Shown piece after piece: positions 24,390 through 34,398 of a DNA stretch of 64,000 nucleotides (position 1 is its first letter; every line of letters begins with the position of its first letter). The DNA is from Pleurodeles waltl. Its lineage: Eukaryota; Chordata; Amphibia; Caudata; Salamandridae. Under the pieces are notes generated by a model that saw only the letters and a list, made by a program, of their open reading frames with translations, was not told the DNA's origin and ran no database searches. Made by a program: the position numbers and the translations under genes. The stretch spans positions 851,141,760 through 851,205,759 of the forward strand of contig NC_090447.1 of assembly GCF_031143425.1 (NCBI RefSeq), given 5' to 3'.

Positions 24390-25965
24390 TCAGGAGTGGG
24401 TTTCCCTTCCCCTTGCCTCTCCTCTGCCTAACAGGCACCTGCACAACTGTTTCACGCCCCAGATCCTTCTGCTCATCCTCTCCTGTGGCCCTGGACCATG
24501 TCGTCATGCACGCCCACTCTGGCAATCCTAACGTATCTAGTGCGACCTGAGCTCCACTCTCTGCCAGGCGGTATGCTCCAGGTTGTTCGCAAGCAGACAG
24601 TCAAAAGGCATGATTGGGCTTACAGCTACCCCCAAGGAACCGGTGACCCCCTTTCCCCCATTCAAAGAGGACCTGAGCGAACAGATATTGGCGCTCACTG
24701 TTGTCTACTGCTACAACCTAGTGGACCCCATTAGGGATTACCTGCTCTTCAGACAACAGATGATAGCAGACAGTTGTAATACTGACTCCTGTATCTCTCA
24801 GAGCCTCCCTCTGCCTCCCATTAATGGTCACCCACTGCCTGTGCTCCTTAGTGTTGTCAGGCATGAGGGTTCTCTCGACCCCCTCATCCTCACCCAGGGA
24901 GACTAAGGTTTACTCAGCTGGCTCCCCACCACTACATGGGGGCAACTCCACCCCAGGCACTACACTGGCCACCCCTAGGGTCTGCCCATGGATGGGAGGC
25001 TGTGCCCACTTGGGACACTTGGAACTCCCCCCGAAATGCCCTTCCCGATTACTGGTGAAACACTTCAGGGGTCCCTTCACTGCAGGCTTTCCTGAAGGGA
25101 ACCAACTATTTTTCTCAACAGGGCGTTGGAAATCCTTTCCTTTGGAACTAGTTTGGGGCCCTTTTGAGAACTCCATACTTTTGTCTTTATCCCCCCTCCT
25201 TCTGTTTGGGACCCTGCCCACCCTTGGCTGGGGCTCCTACATACAATTTCTTTTGGACCCTGGTGTTGAGCCAGTGGTCCGCCTCCTTGGCAAGCTTCCA
25301 GGGGTCAGTAAGCTTCCTGTCAATCAGGTGCTGGCACAGCTCTGGAAAACAACCACTAGACAAGTGCTTTTATGCAATCAAATTGTACATCCGAAGATAG
25401 TCTGTAACCTCTCTCCGTTCACCCAACCATCCAGTGCTCTGCAAAAGAAATCCACATACTCCACCCAAGTTTAAGAACCAAGCTTAGTACTTTACCTAAA
25501 CTTTACCTTGAAACTCTCTGTGGCGAGACCATACCTTCTGGTTAGGGCTTCCTTCATGGCAGGGTACCTCATCTTATCTTCTGGATCTAATGGCAACAAG
25601 GTGCCCCTCTCCTCCACCGAGAAATACTCCCAGAGGCCTGCTCCCCAATCTCTCTCAGGGACCCTGTTCATCCTCAGTGCCACCTCATAAACCCAGAACC
25701 ACTGCTTTATATCATCCCCCTTTCAAAAATTCTTAACCGCATCATTGGATATATGTACCTTCTCTTCAGACGGTACTGTAGAACTGCTACCAACATTTGT
25801 GCTAGAACTGCTTTTTAAATCCAGCTCCTTCAAGCTCACCTCTTGAGCTAAAAGCATTTTCTTCTCTCTAGTGGTGATTTTCTATTTCTCTTTCTCTTTC
25901 TTCTCCCAATGGGAAATTACACTAAAAAGATATTTCAAGGCAATCCCCATGTTACTGTCTGGGAG
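24390..25965 (-). pseudogene. gag: gag and protease remnant of element B
   Basis: A minus-strand gag-like segment at 25683-25492 (YPAMKEALTRRYGL) follows a charged leader around 25900-25740. A Lys/Ser-rich segment at 25221-24910 contains a degenerate zinc knuckle (CFTSNREGHFGGSSKC; the second Cys is lost). The region 24900-24400 corresponds to the protease and linker but is heavily broken, and I could not read a clean DTGA motif. Limits are approximate. Confidence 0.65.
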
Positions 25966-26525
25966 AGATAGGCATTGCAATAGTAAAGACCGGATTTAGC
26001 AGTATTTCACTATCAGGACATGTAAAACACACCAGTGCATTTCCTACCTTTTAAATACAATTCACCCTGCCTGTGGGCTGCCTTGGGCCTACTTAGGGGT
26101 GTCTTACATTAAGTTAAAGGGAAGGTTTTGGCCTTCAAAGTGGGTGCACTTGCCAGGTCAACAGGGCAGTTTAAAACTGCACACAGAGACACTGCAGTGG
26201 CTGGTCTGAGACATGTCTACAAGGCTACTCATGTGGGTGGCACAATAAGTGCTGCAGGCCACTAGCAGCATTTGAGTTTCAGGCTCTGGGCACATCTGGA
26301 GCACTATACTAGGAACTTACTAGTAAATCATGTATGCAAATCATGCATAACCTAACCACCCATACAATTTAGACAGAGAAGACTTGCACTTAAGCACTGG
26401 TCATCAGTGGTAAAGTGCCTGGAGCCCTAAAGCCAGCAAATAATAAATTTAGCAAAGGATCAAAAACAGGAGGTCAGAAGCAAAAAACATAGAGGAAACC
26501 ATTCCAAGAGCTGACAGGTCTAACA
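25966..26525 (-). repeat. Truncated 5' LTR of element B
   Basis: On the minus strand it starts TGTTAGACCTGTCAGC at 26525 and matches the 3' LTR for about 560 bases only. It then joins the gag leader near 25966. Roughly 1.5 kb of LTR (downstream U3, R and U5) and the primer-binding site are missing, so this copy could not be reverse transcribed normally. Confidence 0.75.
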
Positions 26526-26530
26526 CATTT

Positions 26531-27175
26531 TATCATAAATTACACAACAAACGTATTCATCCCATATGAGCAATAATACCTCTGGCGTTCACACAGTTAA
26601 CCTGTATTCTCTTTGAAAAAATACTGGCCTTCTTGCCTGTGAATCGCAAACAAATCATGCCAGCATGAATTTGGATATGGCCATATCTGATTAATACAAT
26701 TATGCTGTACTCTCCAGATCAACACAAAAGTATGAAAACTCTGACACCTCATCTTCTTAATCCCAAATTCCATGTGGAGCCAGTACTCCCATTTTGGGAG
26801 CAAACCAGTTTTGTGTCCGAACTGAGAGTCCAGGTATTGCACACATTTCTCACTTTTTCCCAGTACAAGTTTCAATAGGTAATTCTTGGTAATTCTTGGT
26901 GAACTTTGGGGGGAAAAAACTGTAATATCCCGAGCTTCGCAGCTTGGAGTGGGTGAAAACGTTTGACATTACCACCCTATCTACGCTTACGAGGTGTAGA
27001 CCTCAGAATATGGTAGTAGTATTTCACTTGTTAAATACTGAAGTTTGCAGTAGGAATATTTAAATGCTGTGGTACAAGTGACCAAATAAAGGGGAACTCG
27101 TAAAGAAGTCTGAGTGCAGGAAGTGAAAGTGCCATATGAAATTCTGTTAACTCAATTGAACGAAAAAGAAAAGAC
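26531..27175. other. Non-genic spacer
   Basis: No recognisable gene. A direct repeat GGTAATTCTT occurs near 26877-26900. No RNA gene was seen. Confidence 0.5.
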
Positions 27176-27178
27176 TGA

Positions 27179-28107
27179 GTGGCATATTTATACTCCGTTT
27201 GCACCAAATGTGCGGCAAAAATTTTGACGCACATTCGGCGCAAACCATGCACCATATATATACTATGATGCCCGACTCCGCGGATGTCAAAATTCCTCCT
27301 TGTGCGTCATTTTTTGGATGTGGGAAACCGCCTTGTGTTAATGACATGCAAGGTAGGCGTTCCCTCCCAAAAAATGACTAAGGCCTGTGCGCCTATTTAT
27401 ACTCCAGCGTCATTTTGACACACAGGAGGGGGTGGGCCTTAAAAAACGGCGCACAGCCTGATGTATGCCGTTTTTTTAACACCTGGGTGAGGGCAGGCGT
27501 TAAGGGACCTGTGGACTCACTTCCATGGTCTCTGTCCATGGAAGCAGTACCAGAGGTGCCCTTCCCTGCCCCCAGGGACACCCCCTTCCACTCTCGACCA
27601 CCCCTGGAGGACACCCATGGATGGGGGGACCCATCCCAGGTAAGTACAGGTAAGTTGAGGTAAGTATTTTTTCATTTTTTAAAGTGGCATGGGGGGCCTA
27701 ATTTGGGCCCCCCTACATGCCACTGTGCCCAATGGCCCAGCCCAGGGGACAGAAGTCCCCTGGGCATGGCCATTGGGCAAGGGGGCATGATTCCCGTCTT
27801 TGCTAAGACAGGAGTCATTTCAATGTGGGTTGTGCGTAAAACAATGGCGCAAATCCGGTTCTAGCCATGATTTTTTACTGTAACCTGACTTGCACCATTT
27901 TTTGACGCACAACCCCCATTTTCCCCTACGCCGGCGCTGCCTGGTTTGAGTCATTTTTTTTACTCTGACCAGCCCACAGCGCCGGCTAACGTCAGTCCTT
28001 AAATAAGGCGCCCGCATGGCACGTAGGAATGGCGTTAGCCGGCGGTACATTTTTTGGCGCAAACCAGCGCCGTCGCTGGTTTGCGTCAAAAAGTATAAAT
28101 ATGGGCC
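27179..28107 (+). mobile_element. TATTTATAC-family short DNA element, copy 1
   Basis: Its 15-bp termini GTGGCATATTTATAC and GTATAAATATGGGCC are inverted repeats, flanked by the 3-bp direct repeat TGA (27176-27178 and 28108-28110). The interior holds several inverted repeats, for example near TTTGACGCACA and CCCAATGGCC. It has no coding domain. It forms an inverted pair with the copy at 28357-29242. Confidence 0.9.
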
Positions 28108-28356
28108 TGAATATTGGACACGATTACCTCTCATTATCTCTAACTAATCCACTGTGCCCCTAAAAATACCATGATGAGTGATAAATAGGATGACATAAGG
28201 AAAGAGCTCATATTTCAACCAATGTTATATTCAAATAGATTTTCTCATCGAAATATGGTTGTATTTTCAATTTTCTTCTTGATGATTGGTATCTGTTTCA
28301 AAATGATATGCAATGTATTATTAACCTTAGCTTCTTGTTTATCATTTATACTCTTT

Positions 28357-29242
28357 GGCCCTGATTTATACTTTTTGATGCAAACCTGCGTTAGCGCAGG
28401 TTTGCGTCAAAAAGTATACCGTCGGCTAGCGCCATTCCTGGACACCAGCCATCCGTTATATTTAAGCTATGATGCTAGCCGGAAGTAAGGCCCAGTTAAC
28501 ATAAAAATTATTGCCACTAACCGGGTGGGGGAGGCGTAGGGGAAACTGGAGGGTGTGCATGAAAGAATGCCGCTAGTCAGGCTAGTAAAAAAAATGACTC
28601 TGACCTGATTAGCATCATTATTTCCACGCACAACCCCCATGGACATGACTCCTTTCTAAGTAAACACAGAAGTCATGCCCCTCAGCCCAATGGCCATGTC
28701 CAGGGGACCTCTGTCCCCTGGGCATGGCCATTGGGCACAGTGCCATGTAGGGGGCCCAAGTTAGGCCCCCCTATGGCACTTTGCAAAACAAATAAAAAAT
28801 ACTTATCTGGACTTACCTTGGATGGGTCCCCCCATCCTTAGATGTCCTCCAGGTGTGGGTGCGGGTCGGTGGGGGTGTCCCTGGGGGCAGGGAAGGGCAC
28901 CTGTGGGCTGTTTCCATGGTCTCTGAACATGGAAAAAGGCCCACAGGTCCCCTAACGCCTGCCCTTATTTAAGGCCCTCCTCCTCCCGTTTGTGATTTTT
29001 GCACGGGAAGATAAATAAGGCGCTAGGGCCTTTGAGTCATTTTTTGCCCGGGAACACCTACCTTGCATCTCATTAATGCAAGCAAGTTTTCCGCCGGCAA
29101 AAAAACAAAAAATGACTTTAACTCCAATAGTTTGGTGCTAGACATGTCTAGCGTCAAAATATAAATATGGAGTTAAGTTTGCGCCAGATTTGCGTAAAAC
29201 AAATGACGCAAATCCAGAGCAAACAGAGTATAAATATGCCCC
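28357..29242 (-). mobile_element. TATTTATAC-family short DNA element, copy 2
   Basis: Termini GGCCCTGATTTATAC and GTATAAATATGCCCC are flanked by TTT at 28354-28356 and 29243-29245. It is in opposite orientation to copy 1. Its first about 65 bases include a hairpin (GCAAACCTGCG / CGCAGGTTTGC). Confidence 0.9.
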
Positions 29243-29245
29243 TTT

Positions 29246-30171
29246 GTGTTCTCAGATTAAGCTATTTGAGCTTTTTTTTTTTAGGTCACCATGTATAACA
29301 AGAGAAAAGGAATATTTAAAGTCACGACTCAATTCAAAGTTATATAGTAAGATGTACAGTGAAACTTACATGTACATATTTCTTTTACAGCCGGAAGAGC
29401 ATTTAAATTTGGTGATGAAACAGAGGAAGAAAATAAAGGTAAACCTGGTGGTCTAAGTTTATTTTTTATTCCAAAGTTGCATGTCACTAAAATTGAGGTC
29501 AATTTTATCGACGTACAATAAAATTATATCAAGAACATGACCTACTACAACATCGGCATGTTAAGTACATTATTATTGGCACATTTACATCGTTGACCTA
29601 ACCTATTATCTAGCATATGCATATATTATACTTATATTTACTTACTTAGTGATGTAGTGGTAGGATGATGTAGGGGTCTCTAATCTGACCACTGAAATCC
29701 TTCCTCAGCTGCTGCTTAATGGGGGGAATACATAGGAACAGATAAAGGCCTGTAACTTAAACACTCCCTGTGCTCCAGTGAGCATACACCATGATAGCAC
29801 AAAATCAGTATCCCAAATGTTTACCGGCGGGGTTCCTAAGAATCTATTGTGTCCCATTGCCCTTTTTTATGAATTACTTCTTAGCGGTGAGTGTCTCACT
29901 GGGGCTTATGGTCTCACTGGTGTGGAGTACAAACAATGATATTGTTCTCATTTTCAGAACAAGAGCCGGAAACACTTCCATTATCTGGATAGTTATCCTG
30001 TAGTTGATTTGTTGATGACCACAAACGAGTTACTTTTTTAACATGTACATTGTACCATAGGATTATTAGCGACAATACATTTTGAGATGCACATGCAGAC
30101 TTACTAGCGCTCAAAAGCTCTACAAGTAAATGTATCTCTGCCGTCACCCCCAGATGGTGTAGCTATCAGGC
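29246..30171. other. Non-genic spacer
   Basis: AT-rich sequence with no recognisable protein and no RNA gene seen. Short open frames such as 29190-29456 start within the preceding element and look accidental. Confidence 0.5.
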
Positions 30172-31176
30172 AAGAAAGAAAAAAAAAATTAGAGGAAGGG
30201 AGGAGAGAAAGAAAAAAGGAGAGCAATAAAGAAGAAGGAAGGAGAGAAAAAAATGAAAGAAAGGAATTGAAAAATAAGAGTAGAGTGGAGGAATGATGGA
30301 ATAAGAATGATGAGAAAATAGAAAAGGAAGAAAGAAGGCGAAAGAAATAGAGAGAAAAGTATAGAAAGAGAAACAGAAATATAGAGAAAGATAGAGTTGA
30401 GAGGATGGAATACGAGAATGAGAGTCAGAAACAGGTAAATGAAAGAATGAGTGGAAGAGAGAAAAGGACAGGCAGGAGAGATAAAAGGAAAATAACAAAG
30501 AAAGGAACAGAGAAAGAAAGATAGGCTGTAATAGAAAGACAAAGAAAGAAAAAGGAGAAGAAAGAAGTGAAAGAAACAATATAAGGATAAAATGGAACAG
30601 AGAAGAGTGAAATTAGGTGGCAAAAGAAACAGAGAATAGGAAATAACTAGAAAAGGACAAAAACAAAGCAGGAAAGAAAGACAGAAAGACCAAAAAGAAG
30701 AAGAGAAAGAAAAAGCGAAAGTGTATGCAAGGAAAAAAAGGAGCCACAGAAGGAGAGCACGTAATGGAAAGAAAGAGGAGAAGAAAAAGAAAGTACAAAA
30801 GAAACAGAAAGAAGGTGAGAAAAAAGGTGAAAGGGGAGAGAAGCAGATAAAGAAAAGAGAGAAAGTAAAACGTAGACAGACAGCAATACAGGCAGAAAGG
30901 GAGAAAGAATATGAAAGAGAAAAAACAGAGAAAGAAGACAAGACATGAAAGTAAAGAAAGGAGAAAATAAGTGGAGAAAAGAAAATAAGGACTCAGAAAA
31001 ATAAAGAAAGAGACAGCAAAAACAGAGAAAGGAGAGCAATCAAGAAAAGGGAGAAAAAGAAATGGAAGAAAAGGTAGCTAACTGAGTGGGAAACGAAAGG
31101 CTAGACCAAAAGAAAGGCAAAAAGACAGAGAAGAGAAGTGAAGGAGAAAAAGAAAGAAGGAAACAGAACGAAAGCA
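30172..31176 (+). repeat. Polypurine (GA-rich) tract of about 1 kb
   Basis: The + strand is almost entirely A and G (GAAAGAAAGAAAGGAG-like words) for about 1,000 bases, with scattered T and C. The minus strand therefore reads as long F/S/L-rich open frames (for example 30941-30189), which are composition artefacts. Such asymmetry can form triplex or other non-B DNA and often comes from decayed (GAAA)n expansion. Confidence 0.88.
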
Positions 31177-31713
31177 TGTTTCAGAACATTGTGGGATGCA
31201 TGGTACTGTAAAGGCATTTTCACATGCCTGACAGGATCGGGTGCGGAGCTAATGGAAGCTCTCAACCGTGTTTTTGGAGACCCACGATGTAATGGATGCA
31301 ATATAATTGTCAGCTGATAAAACTGGATGCAATATATTTGGGCTATACTACGTTCCAATAGTAATGCCTTAGCATGATAATCTTAGCAGAATGGAATGAA
31401 AGTATCAAACAGCCAATGACTGTATATCATTAAGTGTAAAATTAACTGTTATTTCTAAACTAAATCTTATTTGGCATATCGTTCAGTTTTTAATATGGTG
31501 TCTTTAAACAACGGTAAAAGTTCTATCAAAGAACTATAACTTTGTTTTGATGTGGTCTGCTTGTACATTCAATTTTCTTTAAAATTCCCATCCCCCATGT
31601 TACAAGATGCTAGAAATGTTTTTCACTGCAAGGTGCTACTAGTTCCACGAGATGCAATGTTCTGCCTGATTATTGTGCCACAAATGTTGACAACGTCCTT
31701 TGTATTACTGGTG

Positions 31714-31719
31714 CCTGCG
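31714..31719 (+). other. Target-site duplication, left (CCTGCG)
   Basis: CCTGCG directly precedes the left terminal inverted repeat and is repeated directly after the right one (56773-56778). Confidence 0.93.
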
Positions 31720-32119
31720 AGTAGTAGGAGGGGATACCTTTCCTCATCAACTGTAAAGTGATAGTTATCCCACCCCGGAAGTGATGTCACCTCCGTTATT
31801 GGGACTTCTGCTGCCCTAGAGAGCCCGCCCCGGAAGTGACGTGGGTGTAAAGGTGTCACATGGTTTGTGACCTCATGATGTCACGTGTTAGCCATGTGCC
31901 AGGGTCCTAGCCCCTGGGTATTGGTCTATGCGCTGTCTAAAATAAATGCCTTGGTGTTGTGCAAGCAGTTTCTGAGCCTAAGAGGACAGGTCTGGACATG
32001 TCAGACATTCATGACCAAGTGGCTGTTTGGGCCTCCCCTCACAAGGCGGCGAAGTGGGCGGGTAGGCCAGACCTCCTCACGGTTGGCTAGTCCAAAAAGA
32101 GGGGTTGCTCAAATGATGC
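31720..32119 (+). repeat. Left terminal inverted repeat of the Polinton
   Basis: 400 bp, the reverse complement of 56379-56772. By hand alignment there are about 26 substitutions and one 4-bp indel, roughly 93% identity. The inner boundary is the last matching stretch (TCAAATGATGC versus TCAAATTATGC). Polinton termini serve as origins for protein-primed replication and as integrase substrates. Confidence 0.93.
31775..31842 (+). promoter_or_regulatory. ETS/CRE-like motif cluster in the left TIR
   Basis: CCGGAAGTGATGTCAC (31775-31790) and CCGGAAGTGACGT (31830-31842), the latter next to a GC box GCCCGCCCC. They combine an ETS core (CCGGAAGT) with a CRE-like TGACGT/TGATGTCA. Both are retained in the right TIR. 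A promoter or enhancer role is inferred. Confidence 0.5.
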
Positions 32120-32403
32120 AAAAGCTGTGACATGTGGTTAGCACCACATGTAACCTGGCAACCTATCAGAGCCGCCAATGTGAGCATGTGATGGGTTATG
32201 GGTTGTAGAGCCGTGTGCCCTTTTTGAACCGCCGAATACATATAAGTGGTGGTTAGAGCAACATGTCAAACCGTGATCTAGCGTTGGAATAGGGTGTCTA
32301 GGCAACATGAAGAGATACAATCTGATAGGCAGAAAAGCCACGGCCTCAGGAGTCCCGAACCCTATCAATAGATACTATCGGACCCTCGCACAGGTGGTGA
32401 CGG

Positions 32404-33501
32404 ATGAGAATGCCCAGCAGACTCCCCCTAAAGAACAGTGGTTCTGACATTACAGGGTTGCACGAGGAACTCTGCCAACGGCTCGAAAAGCTCAGCCTTA
32501 AGGATTGGCCGCAACTGGCATCACCCATCAAGGGTGATAGCAGCAACAGCGAAGCCTCGAAAGACAAGATAAGTGATGCAATAAACCTCAACGACGCTGA
32601 AGATGTTGAAGAAGGTGTAGCACCGCCAAATTCGCCAATCTATGAAGACATGGGTTTTCAGGAGGGCCCAGATCCAGATGCCATCCTGATGCAACCAGCA
32701 ACTGTAAAATCTGAAGTCACTTATACACCAATGGACCTGTGCGACTCGCAAGATTTCAGAGGCGCCGCTGAGGGTGGGGAAAATGTTGAGGTTAGTAAAG
32801 ACAATTATCGTGTATACATCGTTATCATACTTTTAACTAATAGTATGTCTTTTGCATTTCTGTTTGAACCGTAGAAAACAACTGGGAAAGAGATGCACTA
32901 GAGGGGTCTACGCCAAAGGTTACCAATGCAAATTTTTACTGCTTATGCTGTTCCAGACAGTCTGAAAGTATTACAATGCAGAACAAAGAGCAGCGTAAGA
33001 AGTGTGTCAGCACTTACATTAGCACCGATTATGAAAAGGAAACTCCAGGCGTACCCTATGACGCCATATGGCCTGTTAAAGGTTTTGCAGCAGCAGTTGC
33101 GAACATGTGTTAAACGTGACTATTATAACCTGTGTTACGGGCATAAAATTAACGAGCCACAGCAGGAGGCTCATGACTGTCTATACGAGTCGTACACTGC
33201 CAGAACAATTCGGACCATATGCAGCCGTTTAGACCCGCACAAGGTATACAGGTTGTTAAGGGTGGTGAATGGGCTGGCAGCTGTGAAGAAAGGGGTCCAC
33301 AACGATATGATTAAGATCTTGGCAGAAACTGTCAATGAGATCCAATACGCTTCTGAGCCCTGCTCAAAACTGGAGCGCATTCAGGGGTTATGTACCAATT
33401 TTGACAAAAGTTTGATAGAAAGGGTCATAGAAAGACGTATGTGTGATATTTATTATAAAAATAGAAGAATTACATCTTTAGCCCCCAGAAAGTTGTTTTA
33501 A
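32404..33501 (+). pseudogene. Unrecognised left-end (early-type) coding region
   Basis: I do not recognise this family. Three open segments lie head to tail in different frames: 32404-32874 (acidic, with LTYTPMDLC-like context TPMDLCDSQ), 32877-33113 (cysteine-rich FYCLCCSRQ) and about 33104-33501 (DPHKVYRLLRVVNGLAAVKKG). The last two look continuous across a frameshift near 33105. Splice-like GT at 32791 and AG at 32873-32874 exist, but their phase does not reach the long downstream frame, so splicing is not established. Position next to the left TIR suggests an early or regulatory gene. No enzymatic motif is seen. Confidence 0.5.
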
Positions 33502-33603
33502 AAAAAATAACAAATAAATAAATAATAAACAAATAAAAACAGAGGTCATGGATAACAGACCATAATGGTGTTACTTAACGCTCCATGCTTACTCACTTTT
33601 AGG

Positions 33604-34095
33604 ATGAGAATCAGTGTCGCAGGGCAAGATGTCTATGAGTTACACCCTGGCTACATCTGTGTCGGAAGACTGATATATGTGCTGGTTAAAAAGAGAATAG
33701 CTGAAATACACCCTGTGATTCTGCGCTATCTGAACATTACGGAACAGGTGGCTGCGCTGCAGTGCAACAGTCCTGTGTGTATCGCCAAATGGTGTATCAA
33801 CGTGTGGCTACTCACAGCGGATACATACTGGATTGAGGCCCGAGACTGGACGCAGGAGTTAAGACTTTCACCACTGACTGGGCTACACAGTGCTTTGGAG
33901 CTCATGACTGAAGATTATTTCACAAATAAAGGTCCTATACTGTCCGACCTAGAACTGTATGAACTGCTTAATGCTGTCAGTATCCTGAGCATCCAGAGTT
34001 ATAGGCGGGGGAGCGGGAGGTCATGTGAGAGTATAGCTATAAAAATATCAAAGCTTGTAACGCTGAGACCTGGTAAAAGGAAAAACTTGGAGTAA
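33604..34095 (+). CDS. Hypothetical Polinton protein, about 163 aa
   Basis: Uninterrupted open frame. I prefer ATG at 33604 (MRISVAGQDVYELHPGYICV) over the upstream 33565 because the intervening residues look unlike the rest, but either start is possible. It is moderately hydrophobic with no signal peptide, zinc motif or nucleotide-binding motif visible. It ends in a basic tail (GKRKNLE). An AATAAA follows at 34177-34182. It lies between the early-type region and integrase on the same strand. Function unknown. Confidence 0.6.
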   Translation: MRISVAGQDVYELHPGYICVGRLIYVLVKKRIAEIHPVILRYLNITEQVAALQCNSPVCIAKWCINVWLLTADTYWIEARDWTQELRLSPLTGLHSALELMTEDYFTNKGPILSDLELYELLNAVSILSIQSYRRGSGRSCESIAIKISKLVTLRPGKRKNLE

Positions 34096-34176
34096 TATGT
34101 GTAACATGTGTCATGCTATGTATACGCCGTCAGATGACCACAAGGTGTCCAGCAGTCTTTGATGTTTTTTATGTTT

Positions 34177-34182
34177 AATAAA
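34177..34182 (+). terminator. Polyadenylation signal AATAAA
   Basis: AATAAA lies 82 bp after the stop of the hypothetical protein at 33604-34095 and before integrase. It is a plausible 3' end for the left-end transcripts. Confidence 0.5.
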
Positions 34183-34398
34183 ACGAGCTTACACAAAACA
34201 AATGTCTTTCATTTCATGGTTGCTGTGTGTGACATCATAGTGGGGGATGTTTTAAGGAGGTTTTATTACGATGCACATGGGGTTGGAAGCTTTGGCAGCA
34301 CCAAAGCTCTATTTAGAAGGGCTTGAGTTGAAAACGAGTATTTAAACCGCTCAAAGGTGAAAACATGCTTAGCGGGGGAATAGGCGTTTTCACTCCAC

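Larger units (their letters stand above)
18507..26525 (-). mobile_element. Gmr1-like Ty3/Gypsy LTR retrotransposon B
   Basis: Minus-strand element with a perfect 5-bp target duplication CATTT (18502-18506 and 26526-26530). In the minus direction the order is truncated 5' LTR, gag, protease, integrase, reverse transcriptase, RNase H, polypurine tract and 3' LTR. Integrase again precedes RT, as in element A. Two palindromic elements are inserted near the outer edge of the 3' LTR. Domains are broken by several frameshifts and stops. Without the inserts the copy is about 7.2 kb. Confidence 0.9.

Noticed and set aside
30189..30941. 250-codon minus-strand open frame, the second longest in the window
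   Set aside because: It lies wholly in the polypurine tract. Its F/S/L-rich protein is a direct result of A/G composition on the other strand.
32404..32890. A spliced early gene using GT at 32791 and AG at 32874
   Set aside because: Joining at these sites gives a stop after a few codons and does not connect to the long downstream frame. Not claimed without RNA evidence.
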